Part shown: piece after piece, positions 7,311 to 15,616 of the stretch
How the letters are laid out: each line of letters starts with the position of its first letter
How positions within the stretch are numbered: the first letter of the stretch is position 1
NCBI RefSeq assembly: GCF_900129085.1
Contig: NZ_FQUF01000008.1
Coordinates: 1-64,000 of the forward strand
DNA: 64,000 nucleotides
Reading direction: 5' to 3'
Origin: Atopostipes suicloacalis DSM 15692
GTDB lineage: Bacteria; Bacillota; Bacilli; Lactobacillales; Carnobacteriaceae_A
The notes under the pieces: generated by a model
What the model saw: the letters and a program-made list of their open reading frames with translations, nothing else
The model's database searches: none
Told to the model about the DNA's origin: nothing
Translations under genes and position numbers: made by a program

Positions 7311-9206
7311 ATGCAAAGGTTCATTTTAAGTAAGAAAAATCAGATTACATTTATTAGTGGTATTTTAATCGTGTTAGGATTTATCGCTCACTTTGGCTTT
7401 GAAAATGTAGGGTTATTTAATGCAGCGTTCATTTTAGCTTCTATTTTAGGGGTTATACCGATTGCGATTCAAGCAATTAGTGCATTGAAAGTCAAAGTTG
7501 TAAGTATTGATTTATTGGTTACAATTGCGGTAATTGGGGCTTTCTTCATTCAAAACTATGAAGAATCAGCGATAGTTACTTTTCTATTTTTATTTGGTGC
7601 TTGGTTAGAAGCTCGTACATTAAATCAAACGCGATCCGCTATTAAAGAATTAACAGATATGGCACCAGAAGTTGCTTTGAAGCAAAATGAAAAGGGTGAG
7701 TTTGCAGAAGTTGACATTTGGGATGTAGATGAAGGAGATACCCTTCTTGTAAAAACTGGTGCAAAAGTTCCTGTTGACGGGACGGTATTAATAGGTGAAG
7801 GGCATATTAATGAAGCAAGTATCACAGGAGAAGCGGTGCCCGTAAGTAAAATAAAAGATTCGGAAGTTTTTGCAGGGACAATTTTAGAAAATGGAACCCT
7901 TCAAATTCAAGCAGACCGTGTAGGCGAAGACACAACTTTTGGTAAAATTATTGAACTCGTGGAGGAAGCACAAGATTCTAAATCCGAAGCAGAACGCTTT
8001 ATTGATCGATTTTCAAAATGGTATACACCAACAGTTTTAGTTTTATCTTTGATTGTGTGGTTTATTTCTAAAGATATTGAATTAGCAATTACTATTCTTG
8101 TTTTAGGATGCCCTGGAGCTTTAGTAATAGGTGTACCTGTATCAAATGTTTCAGGAATTGGGAACGGAGCTAAAAATGGTATTCTCTTAAAAGGGAGCGA
8201 AGTCATTAATGATTTTAGTAAGGTAGACTCCATCGTATTTGACAAAACAGGAACGTTGACTATTGGAAACCCAGAAGTGGCAGAATCTAAAACTTATGGT
8301 GAGGCTAATCGAGCGCTAAGTTATTTGGCAAGTATTGAAGCTGAATCAGATCATCCTTTAGGAAAAGCGATTGTGGCAGATCTTGGAGAAATTGAACGCT
8401 ATACTGTTGAAGAGACAGAGGTCGTTAAGGGTGGCGGAATTATTGCCCAAGTTGATGGTCATCGTGTCGCTGTAGGAAATGTTGCTTTAATGGAGCAGGA
8501 AAATGTTTCATTGAATCAAGAAGTATTGACAGACATTAAAAAATATGAAAAAAATGGAAATTCTCTTGTCTTAACGGCTGTTGATGGTAAATTAAACGTT
8601 TTAATGGGTATACGGGATCAAGTTCGAAAAGGTGTTAAAGAGGATCTTCAAGAATTGAAAAATCTAGGCGTTAAAAATTTAATTGTCCTTTCTGGAGACA
8701 ACCAAGGAACAGTTGACCTAGTCGCAAACGAGTTAGGTTTAACAGAAGCTCATGGACATATGTTGCCGGAAGACAAATCGGCTTACATTGAAAAGTTACA
8801 AGCAGAAGGTCAAATTGTTGCCTTTGTAGGCGATGGTGTTAACGATAGTCCTTCTCTTGCGTTAGCAGATATTGGAATTGCGATGGGTAGCGGAACAGAT
8901 GTCGCGATTGAAACATCAGATGTTGTGTTAATGAATTCAGACTTCAGTCGTTTACCCCATGCTTTGGGTTTGACGAAAGCTACAGCTCGAAATATGATGC
9001 AAAATATTTTAATCGCTATAGGCGTTGTTTTAGTCCTTCTAGTCAGTGTATTCTTTAGCGATTGGATGAATATGTCGATTGGGATGTTGGTTCATGAAGG
9101 AAGTATTTTGGTGGTCATTTTGAATGGTATGCGTTTATTAAAATATCGTTTAAAAGGAAATCGCCAAGAAACAAGCACCGAAGTTATAACCGAAAGAGTT
9201 TCTTAA
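7311..9206 (+). CDS. P1B-type heavy-metal-transporting ATPase with CPG motif
   Basis: 631 residues, a membrane pump that exports metal ions at the cost of ATP. Seen: actuator TGEA (172-175), phosphorylation site DKTGTLT (Asp311), HP of the nucleotide domain (348-349), hinge GDGVNDSP (507-514). There is no N-terminal HMA domain. The metal-site motif in the membrane is CPG (267-269) instead of the usual CPC, SPC or CPH. The last membrane helix has HEGS (595-598), like the HEGG/HEGS of P1B-4 pumps (Fe2+ or Co2+ exporters). Substrate is therefore open; Fe2+ fits the FetAB genes and hemerythrin nearby, while Cu+ fits the HMA proteins. RBS AGGAGGAGG precedes the start. It is probably cotranscribed with 6990. 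Confidence 0.85.
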   Translation: MQRFILSKKNQITFISGILIVLGFIAHFGFENVGLFNAAFILASILGVIPIAIQAISALKVKVVSIDLLVTIAVIGAFFIQNYEESAIVTFLFLFGAWLEARTLNQTRSAIKELTDMAPEVALKQNEKGEFAEVDIWDVDEGDTLLVKTGAKVPVDGTVLIGEGHINEASITGEAVPVSKIKDSEVFAGTILENGTLQIQADRVGEDTTFGKIIELVEEAQDSKSEAERFIDRFSKWYTPTVLVLSLIVWFISKDIELAITILVLGCPGALVIGVPVSNVSGIGNGAKNGILLKGSEVINDFSKVDSIVFDKTGTLTIGNPEVAESKTYGEANRALSYLASIEAESDHPLGKAIVADLGEIERYTVEETEVVKGGGIIAQVDGHRVAVGNVALMEQENVSLNQEVLTDIKKYEKNGNSLVLTAVDGKLNVLMGIRDQVRKGVKEDLQELKNLGVKNLIVLSGDNQGTVDLVANELGLTEAHGHMLPEDKSAYIEKLQAEGQIVAFVGDGVNDSPSLALADIGIAMGSGTDVAIETSDVVLMNSDFSRLPHALGLTKATARNMMQNILIAIGVVLVLLVSVFFSDWMNMSIGMLVHEGSILVVILNGMRLLKYRLKGNRQETSTEVITERVS

Positions 9207-9242
9207 GAGTAAATCTAAGATAGAAATTATTAAGCGTTTCAC

Positions 9243-9271
9243 TTGTTCTTATGAACATTGAGTTCTATATT
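9243..9271 (+). promoter_or_regulatory. Promoter of the DUF305 gene with dyad at -35
   Basis: TTGTTC (9243-9248), 17-base spacer, TATATT (9266-9271). The -35 lies in a perfect TGTTC-TTAT-GAACA dyad (9244-9257). It is not an FNR box or a CopY box (TACAnnTGTA). Confidence 0.5.
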
Positions 9272-9323
9272 AACAGTATGAAGATACTTTTGAAGAAGAG
9301 ACTAAAATAGTAGGAGGATTTTA

Positions 9324-9797
9324 ATGAAGAAATATATGAAATTCGGGCTTATGATTTTGACTTCAACAATTGTGATGTACTTTCTGATGTTCGTCAATGT
9401 TAGCGAATTTGCTCATTTTCATCTTAGCCAGACACGGATCTATATGGCGCTTTTAATGGGTGGAGTAATGGCGATTATCATGATGCTGTTTATGTGGAAG
9501 ATGTATGACAATAAAAAAATGAATGCACTTATTTTGGGAATTTCTGTTCTAATCATCGGCGTTTCATTTGGATTCATTCAAAATCAAGTAGGCGTTGGCG
9601 ATACAGCTTGGATGAAGGCGATGATTCCTCATCACTCTACTGCTATTTTAACCAGTGAAAATGCGAATCTTAAAGATCCACGTGTGAAGGAATTAAGTGA
9701 AGAAATTATTCAAGCACAAAAAGAAGAAATTGCTGAAATGGAACGTTTAATTGAAGAATTAAAGGAAAATAAAGAGGATGCAGAAGAAGCTGAATAA
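9324..9797 (+). CDS. DUF305 family membrane protein
   Basis: 157 residues. Three hydrophobic segments (about 5-25, 38-58 and 68-88) precede a C-terminal helical part that starts with WMKAMIPHHSTAI (about 95-107). This M-I-P-H-H-S box is the hallmark of DUF305, a ferritin-like helical domain often found with copper or other metal genes. A strongly charged Glu/Lys helix ends the protein. Domain order and neighbours (P1B ATPase before, HMA proteins after) suggest metal handling at the membrane. The biochemical role of the family is not established. The ribosome site is AGGAGG; a terminator follows. Confidence 0.75.
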   Translation: MKKYMKFGLMILTSTIVMYFLMFVNVSEFAHFHLSQTRIYMALLMGGVMAIIMMLFMWKMYDNKKMNALILGISVLIIGVSFGFIQNQVGVGDTAWMKAMIPHHSTAILTSENANLKDPRVKELSEEIIQAQKEEIAEMERLIEELKENKEDAEEAE

Positions 9798-9801
9798 ATA
9801 G

Positions 9802-9854
9802 AAAAGCCAGAGGGTTAAAAGATTTTTACACTTAACACTTTGGCTTTTTTTATT
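9802..9854 (+). terminator. Terminator after the DUF305 gene
   Basis: AAAAGCCAgAGgGTTAA pairs with TTAACaCTtTGGCTTTT, then a T-run. Confidence 0.8.
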
Positions 9855-9932
9855 TTGCGAAAATTTGATTCAAAATACGACGGATATTTCTCGTTTTAAA
9901 AAATACGCAGAAAACCAAAATAAAAGAAAAAG

Positions 9933-9974
9933 TTGATATGGATCAATTCTTTAAAAACGAAAAGCTTCTATAAT
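9933..9974 (+). promoter_or_regulatory. Perfect FNR-type box and promoter of the HMA genes
   Basis: TTGAT-ATGG-ATCAA (9933-9946) is a perfect FNR palindrome. TATAAT (9969-9974) follows after 22 bases, placing the box centre at about -41.5. Spacing and flanks (GAAAAAGTTGATA, then TCAATT) match the site at 6914. Confidence 0.7.
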
Positions 9975-10028
9975 AAAGGCGTAGTAGGAAATAGAGAATA
10001 TAAAAACTAAAAAAAGGGGAAATAAACC

Positions 10029-10262
10029 ATGCAAAAAGCAAACATTCAATTAGAAACCCTAACTTGTCCATCTTGTCTTCAAAAAATTGAAGGAGCAGTC
10101 AGAGGTGTTGAAGGAATCGACCAAGATAGTTTGAAAGTGATGTTCAACGCAAGTCGAGTAAAAGTAGAATTTAACGATAGTGAAACTTCTATTGAAGAAA
10201 TTGAAAAAGCAATCACTGATATGGGCTACGAAGTGAAAAAATCACGCGTAAAAGCTGCTTAA
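10029..10262 (+). CDS. HMA-domain metallochaperone-like protein
   Basis: 77 residues forming a single heavy-metal-associated domain (babbab fold by length and pattern). The metal motif is LTCPSC (Cys13, Cys16) in place of the more common GMTCxxC. The C terminus ends MGYEVKKS, as in CopZ-type proteins. It could hand a soft metal such as Cu+ to the ATPase at 7311, which lacks its own HMA domain. That partnership is inferred from the shared FNR-type promoter. RBS AAAAGGGG. A second HMA gene follows 37 bases later. Confidence 0.8.
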   Translation: MQKANIQLETLTCPSCLQKIEGAVRGVEGIDQDSLKVMFNASRVKVEFNDSETSIEEIEKAITDMGYEVKKSRVKAA

Positions 10263-10299
10263 GTTCTTTGTCATTACATTATTAAATGAGGGAAGAAAA

Positions 10300-10512
10300 A
10301 TGAGTCAAATAACTTTACAATTAGAAAAGTTAACTTGCCCCTCTTGTATGCAGACCATTATACAAACAACAAATAAGTTAAATGGTGTTGAGAAGACAAA
10401 AATTCTTTTTGATTCAAGTAAGGCAAGAGTAACCTTTAGTGAAGAAATAATTACAGAAACTGAGATTATGGATAAAATCAACGATATGGGTTATCAAAGT
10501 AGAAAAATATAA
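10300..10512 (+). CDS. Second HMA-domain metallochaperone-like protein
   Basis: 70 residues, again one HMA domain with LTCPSC (Cys13, Cys16) and a C-terminal MGYQSRK. It is clearly related to the preceding gene, but the middle part has diverged, so this is an old tandem duplication. It shares the operon and terminator. Two diverged chaperones may differ in partner or metal. No histidine-rich tail is present. Confidence 0.8.
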   Translation: MSQITLQLEKLTCPSCMQTIIQTTNKLNGVEKTKILFDSSKARVTFSEEIITETEIMDKINDMGYQSRKI

Positions 10513-10524
10513 ATAAGAAAAATA

Positions 10525-10568
10525 AAACTCGGACATTCCATCCTTATAGTGGAATGTCCGAGTTTTTG
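10525..10568. terminator. Bidirectional terminator between the HMA genes and fetB
   Basis: ACTCGGACATTCCA pairs perfectly with TGGAATGTCCGAGT. It has TTTTT on one side and AAAA (T on the minus strand) on the other, so it can serve both converging operons. Confidence 0.9.
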
Positions 10569-10590
10569 TATATTAGGTGGGGAATTTCCT

Positions 10591-11355
10591 CTAAATCATT
10601 AATTGGATTTCTTCATTATAAAATGAGCGGTACGTCATATAACTTGCGATAAAGGAAGAAATAGCTGTAACAGAGATCAACATAAACATGACAACAATTT
10701 GATAACGAATGGCTTCAGTAGGATCAATACCAGCAAACATTAGTCCTGACATCATTCCAGGTAAGCTGACCAAACCAACAGTTTTTGAACGACTGATTGA
10801 AGGTTGCATTCCTGTTTTAATACTTTGTCGAACAATCGTTAAAGAACTTTGTTTTTCGTCTGCTCCTAAAGCTAGCTTTTCAAGAATTTGTTGTCTATTA
10901 TCTTTAAATTGAGTAGTGAGTGATTGGTATGTAATTCCGATAGTCGTCATAGAATTACTTGCAATCATTCCTGTAATGGGGACAATCTGTGAAGGCACCC
11001 AATCAATAGCACCTGAAAGAACTAATATTCCTAATGCTAATATAGTTCCTACTCCAATAGAAGTTAATGAGATTTTAAAAGAATTTGGAATTCCCTCACT
11101 AGTCTTATGTGCATTATAAGAAGCATTAAATATGATAAATAAAACCATTATCAATGTTACTAAATTATTATTAATCTGAAAGACAAAGCTTAAGACGTAT
11201 CCAATAATAAATAGTTGGATAACTACACGAATTCCTGCAATAAAAATATCTTTTCCGAGACCTAACTTTTCTTTATAGTCCACTAAAATAGCGATTACTA
11301 GTAACAGAGTCGATAATATTAAAGAAAGATTACTAATTTCTAAATGATTAGTCAT
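10591..11355 (-). CDS. fetB: FetB-type metal exporter permease (UPF0014)
   Basis: 254 residues with about seven hydrophobic segments. Family marks are NASYNAHKTS (about 77-86), GMIASNSMTTIG (about 129-140) and SLPGMMSGLMFAGIDP (about 198-213). FetB is the membrane subunit of the FetAB exporter, known in Escherichia coli to export iron and protect against oxidative stress. The ATG at 11355 overlaps the end of fetA by eight bases, so the two are translationally coupled. It is the last gene of a two-gene operon. Confidence 0.87.
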   Translation of the reverse strand: MTNHLEISNLSLILSTLLLVIAILVDYKEKLGLGKDIFIAGIRVVIQLFIIGYVLSFVFQINNNLVTLIMVLFIIFNASYNAHKTSEGIPNSFKISLTSIGVGTILALGILVLSGAIDWVPSQIVPITGMIASNSMTTIGITYQSLTTQFKDNRQQILEKLALGADEKQSSLTIVRQSIKTGMQPSISRSKTVGLVSLPGMMSGLMFAGIDPTEAIRYQIVVMFMLISVTAISSFIASYMTYRSFYNEEIQLMI

Positions 11356-12004
11356 GTTTTATATCCTCCGCTCTTCCATCTTTTATTAGAATCAGTCTAT
11401 TCGATTCTTTGATTTCTTGCGTATCATGGGTAATCCAAAGAATGGTTAGCTTTTCGTCTTGGTTTAATCGTTTAATGAACGTTAAGATAATCTCTTTATT
11501 TTCCTTATCTAAAGAGCTTGTTACTTCATCCATTAATAGAACGTTGGGTGCATACATTAAATTTCTGACGAGAGCAATTCTTTGACGTTCTCCACCAGAA
11601 AGTTCCCGAATAGGCTTATTTAAATATGTTTCTGGAAGCTGTACGGTATGTAGTCCTTTAAGTGCTCGGTTTTTATCAAAGGCTTTGTCTCTTATTTTTG
11701 ATGGGAAAGCTAAGTTATCATAAACTGTTTCATCGAATAAGGTTGCACTTTGAAAGAAATAAGAAACATTCTTTCGATAGTCCGTGGGTGCATATTTAAA
11801 AATTTCTTTGCCGTCGTAGAAGATTTTCCCAGAAGAAGGGCTGATTAAATGACCGATGAGTTTAAGTAGTGTACTTTTTCCACTGCCGGAAGGGCCAGTT
11901 AAGGTAACAAATTCTCCTTTATCAATAGAAAAAGAAATATTTTCTAAAATTTTTCTTCCCTCGATTTCAAAAGAAAGATCTCTTAATTCTAAAATGGGTT
12001 TCAT
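11348..12004 (-). CDS. fetA: FetA-type ABC exporter ATP-binding protein
   Basis: From the ATG at 12004 (behind AAAGGAG) the protein has 218 residues. A longer frame to 12049 has no ribosome site. Walker A GPSGSGKST, Q-loop YFFQ, signature LSGGERQRI and Walker B VLLMDEVTSSLD are intact. It pairs with the overlapping fetB. The promoter has a 19-bp dyad exactly in its spacer, so a repressor, perhaps metal-responsive, is expected. Confidence 0.87.
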   Translation of the reverse strand: MKPILELRDLSFEIEGRKILENISFSIDKGEFVTLTGPSGSGKSTLLKLIGHLISPSSGKIFYDGKEIFKYAPTDYRKNVSYFFQSATLFDETVYDNLAFPSKIRDKAFDKNRALKGLHTVQLPETYLNKPIRELSGGERQRIALVRNLMYAPNVLLMDEVTSSLDKENKEIILTFIKRLNQDEKLTILWITHDTQEIKESNRLILIKDGRAEDIKHD

Positions 12005-12055
12005 TTCTTTGTTGTCTCCTTTTATCTTTGAAGTATAAGAGTGTTTCATATGAAT

Positions 12056-12084
12056 AGATTACCATTTATTTAGAATGGTTACAA
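12056..12084 (-). promoter_or_regulatory. fetAB promoter with dyad in the spacer
   Basis: On the minus strand TTGTAA (12084-12079), 17 bases, TAATCT (12061-12056). The dyad ACCATT-N7-AATGGT (12061-12079) fills the space between the two hexamers, a typical place for a repressor. Confidence 0.55.
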
Positions 12085-12271
12085 ATAAAGAACGTGCAAA
12101 GAAGCATTTTAAAAACAGAAATATTTCCGACCTTTTTAAGGCTTAAGAAAAAGTTAACCTTTGAGGATTTTTGAGAACATTTTGAAGAATAAATCCGATC
12201 ACAATAAGTTTTTTCATGCTCTTGTGTAAAGAAAAAGGTATGAAGAATTGATGAACAGATCTCAAAATATG
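12085..12271. other. Noncoding stretch before the fab promoter
   Basis: AT-rich DNA between the fetA and fabH promoters. I see no gene, no fabT/fapR remnant and no convincing FabT (TTTGAnnnTCAAA) or FapR operator. A weak CTTTTT/AAAAAG symmetry lies near 12135-12156. Confidence 0.5.
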
Positions 12272-12300
12272 TTGACAAAGAAAATGGAGTGAGCTAAAAT
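12272..12300 (+). promoter_or_regulatory. Promoter of the fatty-acid synthesis cluster
   Basis: TTGACA (12272-12277), 17-base spacer, TAAAAT (12295-12300). This leaves an AT-rich leader of about 150 bases before fabH, without a strong hairpin. Confidence 0.65.
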
Positions 12301-12458
12301 CAGGAGCATCGAGTAGACACTTTAAAATATTTGTACATAAAAATATATAAAATAGAAAAGTTGTTTATTCGAAAGAGACCAAATGGCAATAAAAATAAAC
12401 GATGTAAAAAGTCTATCTTTGTAAAAAGACAAGGAAAAGATAAAGAGAGAAGAGTAGG

Positions 12459-13406
12459 ATGAGTAGGATAGTTGCGACAGGTTCTTATTTACCTGAAAAA
12501 ATACTGACGAATAAAGAACTGATTGAGCGAACGGGAATTGATTCAAGTGATGAATGGATTACCCAACGAACAGGCATTCACCAACGTCATTTCGCTTTAG
12601 GACATGAAACAGTGAGTGATTTAGCTATTCAAGCTGCTAAGGATTTATTAAAGCAGATGGATGCAGAAATTGTTCAAGAGATTCAGCTGATTCTTGTTGC
12701 AACGATGTCTTCGCGTTTACCGACGCCTTCTGTTGCAAGTCAAGTCCAGCGTGGGCTAGGAATTGAACAAGCTTTAGCTTTTGATATCAGTGGAGCTTGC
12801 TCGGGTTTTATAATGGCCTTAGAAGTGGCTGAAAAGCTTACTCGCGAACAATCTTCAGGATATACCTTGATGATTGGGGCGGAGAAAATGAGCGAGATCT
12901 TGAATTTTGAAGATCGAGGAACTTCGATTCTCTTTGGAGATGGAGCAGGAGCGGTATTGATTAAACACGATGGAGAAGGATTAAAGAACTATCAAAGTGA
13001 ATTAATTAGTTTACCGGATCCAAAAGATTCAATTCACGTTCCAGCAGAAGAAAATCCAAAAGGTCAAATGTCGATGGATGGACGAGAAGTCTTTAATTTT
13101 GTTTTACGACAAGTGATTCCATCACTTTCAAATTTTATCCAAGACTATGCAAAAGATTTTGATTATTTAATTAGCCATCAAGCAAATTATCGCTTTATTG
13201 AAATATTAGCGAAAAAATTAAAAGTGAGTCTCGATAAAATTCCAGCAAATATTGACAAAATGGCGAATACGTCAGCTGGAAGTATCCCTATTCTTCTGGA
13301 CCAAATGGTTAAGGAAGAACGTATCTTTTTAAACAGCACACAAGAAGTCGTGTTGGTCGGATACGGTGCAGGTTTAGCATGGGGCCAAATTCGCTTAACA
13401 ATATAA
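12459..13406 (+). CDS. fabH: 3-oxoacyl-ACP synthase III
   Basis: 315 residues. It condenses an acyl-CoA primer with malonyl-ACP and so starts each fatty-acid chain. Catalytic Cys114 (GACSGF), His240 (SHQAN) and Asn270 (NTSAGSIP) are present. The dimer glycine motif GYGAGLAWG closes the protein. It is the first gene of the cluster and the leader carries the only strong promoter seen. The ribosome site is weak (AGAAGAG close to the ATG). Confidence 0.95.
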   Translation: MSRIVATGSYLPEKILTNKELIERTGIDSSDEWITQRTGIHQRHFALGHETVSDLAIQAAKDLLKQMDAEIVQEIQLILVATMSSRLPTPSVASQVQRGLGIEQALAFDISGACSGFIMALEVAEKLTREQSSGYTLMIGAEKMSEILNFEDRGTSILFGDGAGAVLIKHDGEGLKNYQSELISLPDPKDSIHVPAEENPKGQMSMDGREVFNFVLRQVIPSLSNFIQDYAKDFDYLISHQANYRFIEILAKKLKVSLDKIPANIDKMANTSAGSIPILLDQMVKEERIFLNSTQEVVLVGYGAGLAWGQIRLTI

Positions 13407-13438
13407 AAAAATAAAACAATTTATGGAGGAAACAACCA

Positions 13439-13663
13439 ATGATTAAAGATACAGTAATTGATATTATTTCAGACCAATTAGAAGTAGACAAAGACATTAT
13501 TACACCAGAAACAAACTTTATGGAAGATTTAGAAGCTGACAGCTTAGACATTTTCCAAGTACTAAGTGAAATCGAAGATGAATTAGACATTGTGATTGAA
13601 ACAGATGAAAGTATTCAAACAGTTCAACAATTAGTCGACCACATCGAAGCAACAAAAGAATAA
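13439..13663 (+). CDS. acpP: Acyl carrier protein
   Basis: 74 residues, strongly acidic, helical. Ser35 in ADSLDIFQ is the site where AcpS (gene at 21683) adds phosphopantetheine. The family motif is usually DSLD(M/V/I); here the second helix reads DIFQVLSEIEDEL, slightly unusual but intact. RBS GGAGG. It lies between fabH and fabK as in other Lactobacillales clusters. Confidence 0.94.
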   Translation: MIKDTVIDIISDQLEVDKDIITPETNFMEDLEADSLDIFQVLSEIEDELDIVIETDESIQTVQQLVDHIEATKE

Positions 13664-13699
13664 TTATTTCCCGCAATTACAGTGAAAAGGATGTCATGA

Positions 13700-14659
13700 A
13701 TGAAAACAGCAATTACGGAATTATTAAATATAAAATATCCAATTATTCAAGGCGCCATGGCATGGGTAGCTGATCCAGATTTAGCAAGTGCAGTATCCAA
13801 TGCGGGAGGGCTTGGAATAGTCGGTACCGGACATGATCCGGTAGACGTTGTTCGTGAAAAAGTGGAAGAAATGAAACAAAAAACAGACAAACCTTTCGCG
13901 GTAAATGCGATGTTTCTAAGTCCTCATGTAGATGCGGTGGTGGATTACTTAATTGAAGAACCCTCCGTAAAAATTATTACAACCGGTGCTGGAAACCCCA
14001 GCAAATATATGGATCGATTCAAAGAAGCGGGAATCGTTATTATTCCTGTCGTGGCATCCGTTGCCGTCGCAAAACGTATGGAACGGATTGGTGCCGATGC
14101 AATTGTGGTTGAAGGAATGGAAGCGGGCGGTCACATTGGCCGTCTGACCACCATGGCCTTACTTCCACAAGTGGTAGATGCCGTCTCAATCCCTGTCATC
14201 GGAGCAGGAGGCTTTGGGGATGGTCGTACGATGGCCGCTGGATTAATGCTTGGAGCGGCAGGCATTCAGGTCGGAACACGATTTGTTGTAGCGAAAGAAT
14301 CAAATGCACATCCAAACTTTAAACAGCAAATTCTAAAAGCAAAAGATATTTCTACAACGGTAACCGGTGAAATTACCGGACATCCTGTTCGTGTTCTTCG
14401 GAACCAATTAACAAAAGAATATTTATCTGTTCAAAAATCGATTACTAGTGATGACAATCCTGATTTTTCAGAGTTAGAGCGATTAGGGAGTGGAGCGCTA
14501 TATCGAGCAGTGGTTGAAGGAAACACTAAAACAGGTTCCATGATGGCCGGTCAAATTGCAGGACTGGTTAATGAAGAAGGAACGGTTGAAGAAATTATTT
14601 TAGATTATGTAAGTGAAGCCAAACGAATCTATGAAGATCGAGGTCACTACTTCGAATAA
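13700..14659 (+). CDS. fabK: Enoyl-ACP reductase II (FMN-dependent)
   Basis: 319 residues. FabK reduces trans-2-enoyl-ACP, the last step of each elongation cycle, using FMN and NAD(P)H. The nitronate monooxygenase-like TIM barrel shows PIIQGAMAWVADP at the start, GMEAGGHIG (about 139-147) and GAGGFGDGRTMAAGLMLGA (about 168-186) for flavin phosphate binding. No FabI or FabL gene is in the window, so FabK may be the only enoyl reductase. Confidence 0.95.
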   Translation: MKTAITELLNIKYPIIQGAMAWVADPDLASAVSNAGGLGIVGTGHDPVDVVREKVEEMKQKTDKPFAVNAMFLSPHVDAVVDYLIEEPSVKIITTGAGNPSKYMDRFKEAGIVIIPVVASVAVAKRMERIGADAIVVEGMEAGGHIGRLTTMALLPQVVDAVSIPVIGAGGFGDGRTMAAGLMLGAAGIQVGTRFVVAKESNAHPNFKQQILKAKDISTTVTGEITGHPVRVLRNQLTKEYLSVQKSITSDDNPDFSELERLGSGALYRAVVEGNTKTGSMMAGQIAGLVNEEGTVEEIILDYVSEAKRIYEDRGHYFE

Positions 14660-14671
14660 AGAGGGAGATTT

Positions 14672-15613
14672 ATGTCTTTAGCTATTATATTTAACGGGCA
14701 AGGTGCCCAGTATAAAGAAATGGGGCAAGATTTTGCCCACGCATTTCCAAAGGCACAAGCCGTTTATGAAAAAGTTGAAACTTTGACAAACTATCCCGTA
14801 CGTCAATGGATTACGGATGATTTCGAGGCTTTACAAGAGACTCGTTACGCGCAAGTTGCCATTGCAGCAACGAGTTTAGCCATTTATGAAAGTATACAAG
14901 CGAAGTTGCCAGCCATTGACTACATGGCTGGCTTAAGTTTAGGTGAGTATTCTTCGTTAATCGCAAGTGGAATGTTGAGCGTTGAAGAAGGATTTAAATT
15001 AATTAAAAAACGCGGGCAACTAATGACAGATCATTGTCAAAAATTAAGAGAGTCTTCTGACATCGTGATGGCAGCCGTTATGAAAATGCCGCTTGAAGAA
15101 ATTCAAGCCGTCCTTAGGGAAGTCAATGAACCAGAAGAAAAATTATACTTAGCGAATTTAAATTCATCCACACAAGTAACGATTGCCGGTACGACAGCAG
15201 CCGTTGATCAATTTAAAAAAATAGCACGTACACAAGGCTATAAAAAAATAATGCCGCTAAAAGTAGAAGGCCCTTTTCACAGTCCATATATGCAGGCTGT
15301 TTGTGCGCTTTATGACGAAGCACTAGCTTCTGTGTCATTTTCCGAAGGGGAGGTTCCGGTCATTAGTAATACGACCGTAAAACCTCATCAACCAGACAAT
15401 GTGAAGGAATTACTGGTCCGTCATTTAGTGGAGCCCGTTCGTTGGCAAGAAACGATTGATGCTCTTGTTGCAGCAGGAGTTACAAAGATTATTCAAATTG
15501 GTCCAGGAAAAACCTTGGTCAACTTGTTAAAACGCGAACTAGAAGCCCCCGACACTTTAGTGGTGGATAAAATAGCAGATGTGGAAGAAATAGAAGAATT
15601 TCTAGGAGGATAA
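14672..15613 (+). CDS. fabD: Malonyl-CoA:ACP transacylase
   Basis: 313 residues. It moves malonyl from CoA to ACP to supply the elongating synthases. The motif FNGQGAQ opens the protein, nucleophile Ser89 sits in GLSLGEY, and His203 in GPFHSPY completes the pair. It lies 12 bases after fabK and four before fabG. Confidence 0.95.
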   Translation: MSLAIIFNGQGAQYKEMGQDFAHAFPKAQAVYEKVETLTNYPVRQWITDDFEALQETRYAQVAIAATSLAIYESIQAKLPAIDYMAGLSLGEYSSLIASGMLSVEEGFKLIKKRGQLMTDHCQKLRESSDIVMAAVMKMPLEEIQAVLREVNEPEEKLYLANLNSSTQVTIAGTTAAVDQFKKIARTQGYKKIMPLKVEGPFHSPYMQAVCALYDEALASVSFSEGEVPVISNTTVKPHQPDNVKELLVRHLVEPVRWQETIDALVAAGVTKIIQIGPGKTLVNLLKRELEAPDTLVVDKIADVEEIEEFLGG

Positions 15614-15616
15614 GCA

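Noticed and set aside
12066-12546. Two short minus-strand open frames before and over the start of fabH
   Set aside because: No ribosome sites; low-complexity Ser/Phe/Tyr-rich translations; one overlaps fabH antisense.
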